Shown here one piece after another: positions 50,797-58,680 of a stretch of 64,000 bases of DNA. Location of the stretch: assembly GCF_000719705.1 (NCBI RefSeq), contig NZ_JOHO01000011.1, positions 186,001 through 250,000 of the forward strand, given 5' to 3'. Made by a program: the position numbers and the translations under genes. The notes beneath the pieces were generated by a model that worked only from the letters and a program-made list of their open reading frames with translations, did not search any database and was not told the origin of the DNA. Source of the DNA: Streptomyces sp. NRRL S-350. Its GTDB lineage: Bacteria; Actinomycetota; Actinomycetes; Streptomycetales; Streptomycetaceae. Numbering within the stretch: position 1 is the stretch's first letter; every line of letters begins with the position of its first letter.

Positions 50797-52641
50797 TCAG
50801 GCCGCGAGGGCCAGCCAGGGGCGCCCCTGGCCCGGCGCGTACCGGCTGATCTCCTCGCCGGTGATGCACTCGGTCAGGGCGCACATCAAGATCTCGGCGA
50901 CGTTGGGCGTCACCGCGTTGCCGTACTGCTTGACCCGGGCCCTCTTCGAGCCGAGCACGATGTAGTCGTCCGCGAAGCTCATCGCGCGGCCGATCTCGTG
51001 GGGCTGGAGCATCCGGAACAGGACCCGCGAGAGGTCCCACTCGCCGTCCGGGGTGATGAACGCGAACCTGTCGCGGGTCGACTGGGTGCCCATCGGCTCG
51101 CTCACCGGCTTGGCCCGGCCGTTGCCGTAGTACGGGACGAGGAGGCCGTCCCCGGGGGTCACCAGCGACTGGTGGCCCGCCGCGGTCAGGGTCCGCAGCG
51201 GCTCGCTGACCGGGGTGCACATCTGACCGGGATCGCCGTTCGGGGTGTTGTTCCGCATCACGAACGCGGAGGTCACCAAGCCGTGGTGGTTGCCGCCGGC
51301 CGACACGGTGTGCAGCGGCTCCCGGATGTGCCTGGCCTTCTCCAGGTCGCCGCCGCCGCGCATCGGGATGATGAACGGCGCGTAGGCGAGGGCCGTCTCC
51401 AGCCTGGTCGTCTGGGTGCGCAGCGGGTCGTCCAGGCGCATCGCCTTCTTCCCGTCGCGGCCCTCGCAGGGAATCAGCAGCGGCGGGATCACCAGGCCGT
51501 CGCTCTCGCGGGTGGTGCGGGTCGCCATCGGGTCGCAGACGCTCGCGGCGCCGTTCCGCCAGGTGCCGCCGGTCGGGACGAGCAGCGGGCCCGGCTGGCC
51601 GCCGGTCAGATCGTCGCCGAACAGCGCACCCTGCTGGTCCCCGAGCGGGCCGCCGGGGGTCGGCCAGAACTTCTCGACCCCGGCCCGGATGCGGGCCATC
51701 GTGTTCGGGGCCAGCCCTTCCGGGCACTCCTCGGACTTCGGCCGGTCACCGATGGGCGTTCCTTCGATCCCCCAGTCGATCGCCGCGGCGGCCGGGAGGA
51801 CGTCGGGCTCGACGACCTGGCCGCACGAGGACTTCGGGCACCGGTAGGTGTAGCTGGCGCGGTACCGGCCCATGTCCTGGCCTGGCTTGTTGAACACCTG
51901 CATCGAGTCGACCCACTCGGCGCAGTTGACGCAGAACGCCTTGGGGCGGAGCCACTTGTCCCAGTCGGGGTGGCGGCCAAGGGACTTGTGCCAGTACGCG
52001 ACGTACAGCCGGTCGCGGCTCTGCGGGGCACGGTGCACGCTGCGCGGGTCGGCGTGCATCGAGTTCAGCGCGATGACCCGCACGAAGTAGCCGAGCTTGC
52101 GGATCTCGTTCAGCCACTGGTCCCAGTCGACCCAGCTCCTGACGTCCGTCACGTTCTCGACCACTCCGGCCTTGACCAGGCCGCCGCGCTCGATCACCCC
52201 GCGCAGGTAGAGCGGCACCTCCTCCATCAGGGCCCGCGACTCTTCCTCCTCCTTCGTGGGGCCGACCGGCTGCCCGTTCTCGTCGAGGAGCGCGGCCTCC
52301 TGCTCGGCGTACAGGCTCAGCAGGTCACCCTGCATCGCCTTGTCGAAGTCCCGCTTCTTGCCCTTGGCGGATGACCAATTGGTGCACTCTGGGGAGGCCC
52401 AGAACAGGTCCGTAATCTCCCACGCCCAGACCGGGGCCTTGCGGATGTCGCCCCGGTAGTGGGCGACGCCGGGGAAGTTGGCCTCGTGGCTGTCGATGGC
52501 CTGCTTCCAGTGGTTCGCCGCGCGGGCCACCCGCAGGCCGGGCACCGCGTGCATGCCCTGGGACGAGCCGCCTGCCCCGCTGAACCAGTCTTGGACCGTG
52601 AGCTCGTTCTGGTCGGCCCACTTCGTCCGCATCGCTGCCAT
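50797..52641 (-). CDS. DNA (cytosine-5) methyltransferase
   Basis: 614 residues; start 52641 chosen for GGGAAGAG upstream. Motif I FSGAGGSSQG at 20-29; motif IV SPECTNWS with catalytic Cys86 (PPC in most members, here SPEC); motif VI ENVTDV; motif VIII QSRDRLYVAYW; IX/X RMLQPHEIGRAMSF and QYGNAVTPNVAE at the end. The region between VIII and IX is long (about 220 residues) and contains a four-Cys ribbon (CVNC ... CPKSSC), the target-recognition part. Methylates cytosine in an unknown sequence, probably against restriction. Confidence 0.9.
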   Translation of the reverse strand: MAAMRTKWADQNELTVQDWFSGAGGSSQGMHAVPGLRVARAANHWKQAIDSHEANFPGVAHYRGDIRKAPVWAWEITDLFWASPECTNWSSAKGKKRDFDKAMQGDLLSLYAEQEAALLDENGQPVGPTKEEEESRALMEEVPLYLRGVIERGGLVKAGVVENVTDVRSWVDWDQWLNEIRKLGYFVRVIALNSMHADPRSVHRAPQSRDRLYVAYWHKSLGRHPDWDKWLRPKAFCVNCAEWVDSMQVFNKPGQDMGRYRASYTYRCPKSSCGQVVEPDVLPAAAAIDWGIEGTPIGDRPKSEECPEGLAPNTMARIRAGVEKFWPTPGGPLGDQQGALFGDDLTGGQPGPLLVPTGGTWRNGAASVCDPMATRTTRESDGLVIPPLLIPCEGRDGKKAMRLDDPLRTQTTRLETALAYAPFIIPMRGGGDLEKARHIREPLHTVSAGGNHHGLVTSAFVMRNNTPNGDPGQMCTPVSEPLRTLTAAGHQSLVTPGDGLLVPYYGNGRAKPVSEPMGTQSTRDRFAFITPDGEWDLSRVLFRMLQPHEIGRAMSFADDYIVLGSKRARVKQYGNAVTPNVAEILMCALTECITGEEISRYAPGQGRPWLALAA

Positions 52642-52684
52642 CGTTTCGCTCTCTTCCCGCTGGGGTCGGTGGTGGGTTGGCCGG

Positions 52685-52710
52685 CCGGGCGGGATTCCCG
52701 CCCCGCCCGG
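52685..52710 (-). terminator. Intergenic hairpin (GGGAATCC-loop family)
   Basis: CCGGGCGGG / CCCGCCCGG stem around ATTC, between the 31-codon gene and the methyltransferase. Confidence 0.55.
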
Positions 52711-52733
52711 TCGGCGGGGGTGGTGAGGGTAGG

Positions 52734-52829
52734 TCAGCCGCGGCGCGCGGCGCTGGTCTGGACGACGCTTCCGCGCAGCCTCTCGGGGAGGCCCCCGAGG
52801 CTCGGGGCGCTGTCGCTGGTGGCTCGCAT
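52734..52829 (-). CDS. 31-residue peptide upstream of the methyltransferase
   Basis: ATG 52829 with AAGGAAG 7 bases upstream; the frame ends in TGA at 52734. The peptide starts MRATSDSAPS and ends QTSAARRG: polar and basic, no signal peptide. It follows a promoter-like element at 52861 and is the first reading frame on that transcript, so it could be a leader peptide. Coding status is uncertain. Confidence 0.4.
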   Translation of the reverse strand: MRATSDSAPSLGGLPERLRGSVVQTSAARRG

Positions 52830-52860
52830 GTTCTTCCTTCGCTGGTGGGTTGGTGTGTTG

Positions 52861-52930
52861 TTGATCTACTTCCATCATTCCCAAGTGGATTTGAGCTAAC
52901 CCATTTGACCAAATGGATTTAGGAAAGATT
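52861..52930 (-). promoter_or_regulatory. TTTGG-type early element, copy 1
   Basis: AT-rich island. Contains the palindrome CCATTTGACCAAATGG (52901-52916), a nearby AAGTGGATTT and, downstream on the minus strand, GGGAATGATGGAAGTAG. Related copies at 55241, 59922, 60597 and 63211 all precede genes. Confidence 0.55.
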
Positions 52931-52991
52931 CGGGGCTCGCAGGCGAACGGGCGGCGGGCATTGTGCCCGCCGCCCGCCTCCTGGCGCTCGG

Positions 52992-54110
52992 TCAGGCCGC
53001 GGCGCTGGTGCGGCGCTCGGCGCGGCGGGCGCGGTCGCGCTCGCGGCGGCAGGTGCGGCAGGTCCGGCGGCTCTTGTGCCGGTAGGTGTTCGCCTCGTCG
53101 TAGGCGTGGCCGTTCTTGCAGCGCTCGACCGGCTCCGGGTGCTGCTCGGCACCGCACTTCGGGCACTGCGCCTCGTGCGCCTCGGGGAACGCGCCGCAGT
53201 CGCAGGACCAAGTCTCGATGCACCAGGTCCAGCCGCTGCCGCCGCCGATGGCGTACAGGCCGTCGGCGTCGCGGGCGATGATCTCGACCGTGCGCTCCGG
53301 GTCGCGCTCGTCGTAGTGCTGCCAGCCGACGAGCATCACGACGGCCAGGGCGTCGCCGCCGAGGCCGCCGTCGATGACGTGGACGGTATCGAAGGTGCCC
53401 GCGCCGTACTGCTCGTTCAGGCGGGCGGTGTCGGCCGCGAGCTGGCGAGCGGCGTCCAGGGTGAAGCGCGGGCTGACGTAACTGTTCCGGGTGGCGGGCG
53501 GGGTGACCCGGGCCGGTGCGCTGATGACGTCGGTGTCGATGCACACCCGGGTGTCGATGTCGCCGGCGGGCTCGGGCTTCGCGGCCCGTGCGGCGGCCTG
53601 CTGCTCGGCGGCCTGGTTCGCGGCGTACTGCTCGGCCTTCTCGTCGGCAGGCATCTCGCAGTCCTCGCGGAGCTGGCCGCAGCCCGAGCAGTGGGTCTCG
53701 TGCCAGTCGGTGCCGTCGTCGCAGTCGACGCACCACCAGGACGCCGCGTACCAGCACCACTCCCAGCCGCCGATGCCGTACAGGCCGTCCTCGTCGGGCT
53801 CGATGATGTCCGTGCATTCCTCGGGGCCGGAGTCGGGGAGGTACTGCCAGGAGACCTTGGTGACGATCGCGCGCGGGGTGCCGTCCGGGTTGGTGCCGCC
53901 TTCGACGATGTGGACGGTGTCGACGCAGTCGCGGCCGAACTCCTCGGCCTGCTGGTCGAGGAACTTGGCGAGCTTGCGGACGGTGGTCAGGTCGAAGCAG
54001 GGTGACAGCCAGCCGTTCCACCGGTTGGTCGGGTCGACCATGGCCGGGAAGTCGGGGCCGTCGAGGGTCACGAGGGTGGCGACACGGTTGGGGTAGCGGG
54101 TGGAGGTCAT
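52992..54110 (-). CDS. Hypothetical protein with two DTVHV/DGLY-IGG-W domains and zinc ribbons
   Basis: 372 residues, ATG with AGGAG upstream. Two tandem copies of one domain: residues about 20-130 (CVDTVHIVEGG, DEDGLYGIGGWEWCWY) and 205-310 (TFDTVHVIDGG, DADGLYAIGGGSGWTW), each followed by a Cys cluster (CSGCGQ; CPKCGA). The C-terminus adds RTCRTCRRERDRARR. The same domain recurs singly in the 54193 and 55328 genes. Function unknown. Confidence 0.6.
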   Translation of the reverse strand: MTSTRYPNRVATLVTLDGPDFPAMVDPTNRWNGWLSPCFDLTTVRKLAKFLDQQAEEFGRDCVDTVHIVEGGTNPDGTPRAIVTKVSWQYLPDSGPEECTDIIEPDEDGLYGIGGWEWCWYAASWWCVDCDDGTDWHETHCSGCGQLREDCEMPADEKAEQYAANQAAEQQAAARAAKPEPAGDIDTRVCIDTDVISAPARVTPPATRNSYVSPRFTLDAARQLAADTARLNEQYGAGTFDTVHVIDGGLGGDALAVVMLVGWQHYDERDPERTVEIIARDADGLYAIGGGSGWTWCIETWSCDCGAFPEAHEAQCPKCGAEQHPEPVERCKNGHAYDEANTYRHKSRRTCRTCRRERDRARRAERRTSAAA

Positions 54111-54144
54111 CGTTCGCTCCTGCTGGGGTCGGTGGTGGGTGGCC

Positions 54145-54172
54145 GGCCGGGCGGGATTCCCGCCCCGCCCGG
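54145..54172 (-). terminator. Intergenic hairpin (GGGAATCC-loop family)
   Basis: CCGGGCGGG / CCCGCCCGG stem around ATTC, same sequence as at 52685, 20 bases past the stop at 54193. Confidence 0.55.
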
Positions 54173-54192
54173 TCGGCGGAGGTGAGTGGGGG

Positions 54193-54684
54193 TCAGGCGG
54201 TGGCGTCGGCGGGCGCGGCCTGGTCGTCGCGGGCGCGGCCGCAGTTCTCGCAGGTGGCGGTGTGCCACTCGTCGCGCAGGCCGCAGGCGCACTGCCAGGA
54301 CGCCGTCTCCCAGGCCCAGTGGTTGCCGATCCAGTACCGGCCGGTGCGGTCCGGGGTGACGATGCGGGTCGCGGCTCGCGGGCTATTGACCGCGCGGTCC
54401 CAGGTGATGACCATGACGACGGCCATCGGGACGGACGGGTCCTCGTCCTCGTCCTCGTCGTCGAAGTCGCGGGGTGCGGGGTCGTTGCCGCTGTCGTCGC
54501 CGAGGACGTGGACGGTCACGGTGCCGTCGTGGCCGGCGCGCTCGGCGAGGGCCTGCGTGGCGGTGGCGAGGGCGCGGGCGTCGGCCAGGGAGAAGGCGTG
54601 AGCGCGGTCGGGGGCGTCGAGGTCCACTTCGGCGTTCACGACCTGGTCGCCGTCCAGGAGGAGGCGGGTGGGGGTGAGGTGCAT
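54193..54684 (-). CDS. Hypothetical protein, single DGxY-IGxxW domain with zinc ribbon
   Basis: 163 residues, ATG with GAGGAG upstream. TVTVHVLGDD, an acidic insert (DFDDEDEDED), VVMVITWDR, RTGRYWIGNHWAWETASW and a C-terminal ribbon (CACG ... CENCG). A shorter paralogue of the 52992 protein domains. Function unknown. Confidence 0.6.
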   Translation of the reverse strand: MHLTPTRLLLDGDQVVNAEVDLDAPDRAHAFSLADARALATATQALAERAGHDGTVTVHVLGDDSGNDPAPRDFDDEDEDEDPSVPMAVVMVITWDRAVNSPRAATRIVTPDRTGRYWIGNHWAWETASWQCACGLRDEWHTATCENCGRARDDQAAPADATA

Positions 54685-54748
54685 GGCGTTCTCCTCTGTC
54701 GGGGTCTGCGGTTGCTGGTGGGCTGTGCTGGATGGGGCTGGCGGTCGG

Positions 54749-55204
54749 TCAGAACAGGGCCGGCTGAGCGAGGGCCGGGGCGGGGGCGGGGCGGCGGATG
54801 CGCGGCTTGGCGCCGAGCTCGGGGACCTGCTGGCCGGTCCGCTCGGTCCACCAGCTCGCGAAGTGCTGGCGGTGGCAGAAGTTGCCGGGCTTGCTCAGAA
54901 CGTCGAAGCACAGGAGGACGAGCGGGGTGTCTCCGGCGCCGATCGCGTCGCCGATGGCCTCCAGTTCGGCGCGGACCTTGGCGACGCCGACCTTGTCGAG
55001 CTGGTCGCGGTAGCGGAGCTCGTAGGCGTCCTCGGCGAGGTCCGCGGCGAGGAGCCCCCAGCTCGGGGTGAGGGTGCGGGCGTGCCCGGCGACCGGCTCG
55101 AAGAAGGACCGGGCCGCCCCGGCCGTGGTGCGCACGGGGACGCCCATCGTGAGCCGGTACTCCTGGTAGGTGCAGGTCGCGAGGTTCAGCTGGCCAGGGA
55201 GCAT
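54749..55204 (-). CDS. DUF488-like protein, copy 1
   Basis: 151 residues from ATG 55204 (AGGAAGG upstream). LNLATCTYQEYR at the N-terminus and GDTPLVLLCFDVLSKPGNFCHRQHFASWW near residue 115 match the DUF488 pattern (a Cys followed by CHR). About 65% like the 56342 protein over its length by eye. DUF488 function is not established. Confidence 0.65.
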   Translation of the reverse strand: MLPGQLNLATCTYQEYRLTMGVPVRTTAGAARSFFEPVAGHARTLTPSWGLLAADLAEDAYELRYRDQLDKVGVAKVRAELEAIGDAIGAGDTPLVLLCFDVLSKPGNFCHRQHFASWWTERTGQQVPELGAKPRIRRPAPAPALAQPALF

Positions 55205-55240
55205 CGCGCGTCCTTCCTGTCGGGGTCTGTGGTGGTTTGT

Positions 55241-55327
55241 GGTGCTACCAAGATCATTTCCCGTGGGGCCCTGGCTAACCCATTTGGCCAAATGAATTTG
55301 ACAAAGAGTTCGCCAGGAACCCGCAGG
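55241..55327 (-). promoter_or_regulatory. TTTGG-type early element, copy 2
   Basis: Perfect 14-bp palindrome CATTTGGCCAAATG at 55281-55294 in an AT-rich island; minus strand continues GGGAAATGATCTTGGTAGC towards the start at 55204. TGACCTGCGG marks the distal border at the stop of the 55328 gene. Confidence 0.55.
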
Positions 55328-55714
55328 TCAGAGGGCTTCCGGCTCGAACGGGATCAGCGGGAACAGGCCGTCCGTCGCGTACCAGCACCACTCGTGGCCG
55401 CCGACCGCGTACCGGCCGTCCGCGTTCGGCCGCAGGATCTCGGCGGCCTCCTCGGCGCGCTCGCCGCCGAGGTACATCCAGCACACGACCAGCACGACCG
55501 CGTGCGCGGTGCCGCTCACGTCGCCGTCCAGCACGTGCACCGTGTCCACCGAGCCGTGCCCGTACCGGGCGGCCTCCTCCTGGCTGGCGGCCGCGATCTC
55601 GCGCACGGTCTCCAGGTCGAACCAGGGCTTCACGTAGCCGTCGCGCTGGTCGGCGGGGTCCACCATCGCCGGGTACCGGTCGCGGTCGTTGCAGCACACC
55701 AGGGTCTGGATCAT
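55328..55714 (-). CDS. Hypothetical protein, single DTVHV/DGxY-GGHEWCWY domain
   Basis: 128 residues, ATG with GGAGAG upstream. FPAMVDP-like start (YPAMVDPADQRDGYVKPWFDLETVREIA), VDTVHVLDGD, then ADGRYAVGGHEWCWYATDG: the closest match to the first half of the 52992 protein (both have PAMVDPxxxxxG). Lacks the zinc ribbon. Function unknown. Confidence 0.6.
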   Translation of the reverse strand: MIQTLVCCNDRDRYPAMVDPADQRDGYVKPWFDLETVREIAAASQEEAARYGHGSVDTVHVLDGDVSGTAHAVVLVVCWMYLGGERAEEAAEILRPNADGRYAVGGHEWCWYATDGLFPLIPFEPEAL

Positions 55715-55740
55715 CGGTCTCTCCTCCGGTTATGGGTCCG

Positions 55741-55771
55741 GCCGGGTCCGGGGCTCGCGCCCCGGCCCGGC
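55741..55771 (-). terminator. Intergenic hairpin
   Basis: Stem GCCGGGTCCGGGGC / GCCCCGGCCCGGC with one bulge and loop TCGC, downstream of the 55791 gene. Confidence 0.6.
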
Positions 55772-55790
55772 CGGCTGGTCTGGCGGTCGG

Positions 55791-56255
55791 TCAGTCGAGC
55801 GGCAGGGTCGCCGCGAGGCCCAGGTCGACCCGGTAGGCGGGGCGGCCGCCCCGGCTGGGCAGTGCGGTGCACACCGGGCGCCAGGTCGGCGCCGTCGACT
55901 CGTCCAGGTACTGCGTCCACTCGGTGACGTCGTGCAGGCCCACCTCGGCGTCCTCGACACCCGGGGTGGTCGCGAACGTCAGCTCCTCCCAGCCGCCCGT
56001 CCAGTAGCGGCCGGTCAGGGACAGCTCGCCGTCCGCGCCCTGGACCAGCTCGGCGTGCGCGGCGTCGAAGCCGGCGCCGGGCTCGCAGTTCGTCAGGATG
56101 TCGCGCACCGCGGCGGCCAGGACGACGAGCATCACGCGGCCCAGCCGCTGGCGGTCGCCCTGCTCCTCGATGAGAACGGCGTCGACCGCAGCGCCGATCG
56201 CCTCGCCGTCGGGCAGGTTGTAGGCGGGGGGCTGGGTGGGGCTGTGGGCGGGCAT
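55791..56255 (-). CDS. Hypothetical early protein
   Basis: 154 residues from ATG 56255 (AGGAGG 5 bases upstream). LGRVMLVVLAAAVRDILTN helix, then strands (LSLTGRYWTGGWEELTF) and a C-terminal RPAYRVDLGLAATLPLD. Not recognised. Confidence 0.55.
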   Translation of the reverse strand: MPAHSPTQPPAYNLPDGEAIGAAVDAVLIEEQGDRQRLGRVMLVVLAAAVRDILTNCEPGAGFDAAHAELVQGADGELSLTGRYWTGGWEELTFATTPGVEDAEVGLHDVTEWTQYLDESTAPTWRPVCTALPSRGGRPAYRVDLGLAATLPLD

Positions 56256-56341
56256 TGGGCCTCCTGTGCGGGGTCGGGTGGGGTGAGGGAAGCCGGCCGG
56301 GCCGGGGCGCCGCTTGGGGGTGCCCTGGCCCGGCCTGGCGG

Positions 56342-56785
56342 TCAGAGATCGAACAGGGTGGGCGGCGCGGCGGGCGCCTGCCGGGGCTGGGCGCCCAGCT
56401 CGGGGATCACCTCGCCGGTGACCTCCTCGTACCACCGCGAAAACTGGTTCCGGTGGCACCAGTTGCCGGGCTTGCTGAGCACGTCGAAGCAGAGCAGGAC
56501 GAGCGGGGTGTCGCCCGCCCCGCTCCGGCGGGCGATGAACTCCAGCTCGGCGCGGATCGCGTCGATGCCGGTCGCGTTGAGCATCCGCCGGTACTGGAGC
56601 TCGTAGGCGTCGGCCGGGAGGCCGTTGCGGGCGGCGTCGACCAGGTCGCGGCTCGGGGTGATGCTCTGGGCGTGGCCGGCGACCGGCTCGGTGAAGAACC
56701 TGGCTCCTCCGACCGTGGTCCGGACCGCCAGGCCCATCGGGGGCCGGTACTCCTGGTAGGTGCAGGTCGCGAGGTTGAGGATCAT
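56342..56785 (-). CDS. DUF488-like protein, copy 2
   Basis: 147 residues from ATG 56785. Same LNLATCTYQEYRPPMG start, PVAGHAQSITPS and CFDVLSKPGNWCHRNQFSRWYEE as the 54749 protein, so the two are recent duplicates kept about 1.1 kb apart. This copy has a palindrome cassette upstream, the other a TTTGG-type element, so they are probably expressed differently. Confidence 0.65.
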   Translation of the reverse strand: MILNLATCTYQEYRPPMGLAVRTTVGGARFFTEPVAGHAQSITPSRDLVDAARNGLPADAYELQYRRMLNATGIDAIRAELEFIARRSGAGDTPLVLLCFDVLSKPGNWCHRNQFSRWYEEVTGEVIPELGAQPRQAPAAPPTLFDL

Positions 56786-56859
56786 GCTGGGCGGTTCCTT
56801 TCGGTGCTGCTGGTGGTGGGGGGTCATCTTGGGGCCTTTCGCGGTTCGGGGTGGCGGTG

Positions 56860-56945
56860 TAGTGGGTAGCCACTATGGCCAACGCCTGAGCCGCCCTGTG
56901 GTTCCGGGAGGACCCCGGGGGTTCGCTGCAAAACCGCAGGTCACC
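56860..56945 (-). promoter_or_regulatory. Early control cassette with palindrome, copy 2
   Basis: Plus-strand TAGTGGGTAGCCACTATGGC at 56860, CAACG after it, then about 50 bases resembling the 50644 and 58526 cassettes and ending GCAAAACCGCAGGTCA next to the 56949 stop. Confidence 0.65.
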
Positions 56946-56948
56946 GGC

Positions 56949-57779
56949 TTACGCGGCGATGCCGAACAAGCCGAGCTGGAGCGGCTGGCGCTGGAGCCAG
57001 TCGTAGGTGCGGAGCGGGCCGCCCGCGTACCCGGGGATGAACACCAGGCAGGTCCGGACGTTCGTCCCGCAGACCGCGAAGCTGTCCTCGGGCAGAGCCT
57101 CGATCTCGCCGCCGACCTCCTCGACCATCGCGCGGAACTCGACCGAGGCGCGGTCGCTCCACCACATCAGGCCCTGGGACATCACGGAGACCAGGATCCC
57201 GTCGTCCTTCATGAACCCGATCGCGTGCTTGATGTGGTCCAGGCCCCTGGCGAAGGGCGGGTTCATCACGATCCGGTCGAAGCCCTCCGGGTAGTCCAGT
57301 GGGTCCAGGGAGAGGAAGTCGTCGCGGATCACCGCCCGGCAGTCGCCCTGCCGGCGGAGGACGTCGGCGCGCACGGGGTCGATCTCGACGGCGTCGACCA
57401 GGGCGCCGCGCCTGGCGAGCTCGGCGGTCAGGGCGCCCGACCCGGCCGAGGGCTCCAGGACGGTCGTCCCGGCGTAGACGCCGGCGAGGTCGCAGATCTG
57501 CATGGTCAGGCTCGGCGGGGTCGGGAACCAGCCCTGCTCGGTGCGGGTGGGGAACTCGCCGGCCGTGAGGCACTGCCGCATGTGCTCCTCGACCCGGTAC
57601 GGGAAGACGTGGGCTCGGACCGCCGTGCGGCTGTCCCAGCGGCCGCCCATCTCCTTGAGGACGCGGTCCACCTGCTCGTACACGGGGCGGTCGAGCTCGA
57701 AGGGGATGCGCACCCGGTCGTCGCGGATCTCGGTGCGCGGGTCGGTGAGGACGGCCAGGGCGTCGCTGGGGAATCGCAT
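56949..57779 (-). CDS. N6-adenine-type DNA methyltransferase
   Basis: 276 residues from ATG 57779. N-terminal 85 residues: a small domain (VYEQVDRVLKEMGGRWDSR). Then motif I VLEPSAGSGAL at 107-117, acidic VEIDPVRADVL, and NPPFARGLDH (NPPF at 173-176), the order of gamma-type N6-adenine methylases. No target-recognition domain is obvious. Likely a phage modification enzyme; could also act on RNA or protein. Confidence 0.75.
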   Translation of the reverse strand: MRFPSDALAVLTDPRTEIRDDRVRIPFELDRPVYEQVDRVLKEMGGRWDSRTAVRAHVFPYRVEEHMRQCLTAGEFPTRTEQGWFPTPPSLTMQICDLAGVYAGTTVLEPSAGSGALTAELARRGALVDAVEIDPVRADVLRRQGDCRAVIRDDFLSLDPLDYPEGFDRIVMNPPFARGLDHIKHAIGFMKDDGILVSVMSQGLMWWSDRASVEFRAMVEEVGGEIEALPEDSFAVCGTNVRTCLVFIPGYAGGPLRTYDWLQRQPLQLGLFGIAA

Positions 57780-57812
57780 GGGGCTCCGATCTCTCTCGGC
57801 TGGGGGTGGGGT

Positions 57813-57845
57813 GGGGCGCACCGCGGTTCGGTCGGGGTGCGCCCC
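57813..57845 (-). terminator. Intergenic hairpin
   Basis: Perfect 10-bp stem GGGGCGCACC / GGTGCGCCCC, 13-base loop, between the 57880 and 56949 genes. Confidence 0.65.
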
Positions 57846-57855
57846 TGGGTGGCCT

Positions 57856-57872
57856 TAGTGGCTACCCACTAT
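57856..57872 (-). promoter_or_regulatory. Palindromic operator, copy 3
   Basis: TAGTGGCTACCCACTAT, opposite orientation to copies 1 and 2, 8 bases from the stop of the 57880 gene and 76 bases upstream of the methylase start at 57779. Confidence 0.65.
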
Positions 57873-57879
57873 GTGAGGG

Positions 57880-58497
57880 TCAAGCGGAAATCCGGGTGTA
57901 GACGAGCTGCCAGAACTTGTCGACCGGAATGCCGTACTGGGCGGCCCGGGCGTACCCGAGGGTGATGGTGCCGGGGGCGACCTTGAGCTGCTGGAAGTCG
58001 GCCGGGAACTGGGCGTCGACCAGTTCGGCGAGATCGGCGCCGGCGATGGTGCCGACCTGCTCGGGCTCGACGTGGCGCTCCTTGCGGAACGCCACGGTCT
58101 CGATCTTGTAGGTGGCGTCCGTGTCGACGTCCAGAATCGGGGTGCTGACCTTGGTGTAGATGCGCCGGCGGGTCATCTGGCCGTTCTTCTTGCTGGGCAG
58201 CGTCCAGCGCACGGTGATGGTGGAGGAGCCCTCCTCCTGCTCGATCACGTTGTAGGGGGCCACGAGGCAGGCGTAGAGCTCGGCGCGGAGGTCGGCGCCG
58301 GACACGTACTGCTCTCCGCTGGAGTCGCTCTTGCCGTCGAACCACACCTCGCCCTGGGAGAGGTAGACCGCGGCGGTGTCGATCGCGTAGCTCTCCAGGA
58401 CGGCTTCGACCATCTCGCGGATGCCGGGGCGGCCGACGGCCGAGCGGGGGATGGTGTGGCGGATGATGGCGGCCGCGGCGGGAGTGGTGGTGCGCAT
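57880..58497 (-). CDS. Hypothetical early protein
   Basis: 205 residues, ATG with AAGGAG upstream. Helical start, then strand-rich (SSTITVRWTLPSKKNGQMTRRRIYTKVSTPILDVD) and a C-terminus GYARAAQYGIPVDKFWQLVYTRISA. Not recognised; flanked by palindromic operators on both sides. Confidence 0.55.
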   Translation of the reverse strand: MRTTTPAAAAIIRHTIPRSAVGRPGIREMVEAVLESYAIDTAAVYLSQGEVWFDGKSDSSGEQYVSGADLRAELYACLVAPYNVIEQEEGSSTITVRWTLPSKKNGQMTRRRIYTKVSTPILDVDTDATYKIETVAFRKERHVEPEQVGTIAGADLAELVDAQFPADFQQLKVAPGTITLGYARAAQYGIPVDKFWQLVYTRISA

Positions 58498-58525
58498 TGG
58501 GGCTCCTTGGTGAGGCGGGATGGCT

Positions 58526-58600
58526 TAGTGGGTAGCCAATATGACTAACGCTTGAGGGGGCTTGTGGTGCCGGGTGGATCGCGGTGAATTCGCAGGGGAG
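58526..58600 (-). promoter_or_regulatory. Early control cassette with palindrome, copy 4
   Basis: TAGTGGGTAGCCAATATGAC (one arm altered, CAAT for CACT), then TAACG, and a tail with GGTGCCGGGTGGATCGCGGT and AATTCGCAG matching the layout of copies 1 and 2. 28 bases upstream of the ATG at 58497. Confidence 0.6.
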
Positions 58601-58655
58601 GGCGGGTGGTGGGGCGCGCCCCGGTTCGGTCGGGACGCACCCCGTGGGGCCACTC

Positions 58656-58673
58656 ATAGTGGCTACCCACTAT
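58656..58673 (-). promoter_or_regulatory. Palindromic operator, copy 5 (perfect)
   Basis: ATAGTGGCTACCCACTAT: 7-bp perfect arms and 4-base centre, 7 bases from the stop of the ParB-like frame. Confidence 0.65.
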
Positions 58674-58680
58674 CAACAGG

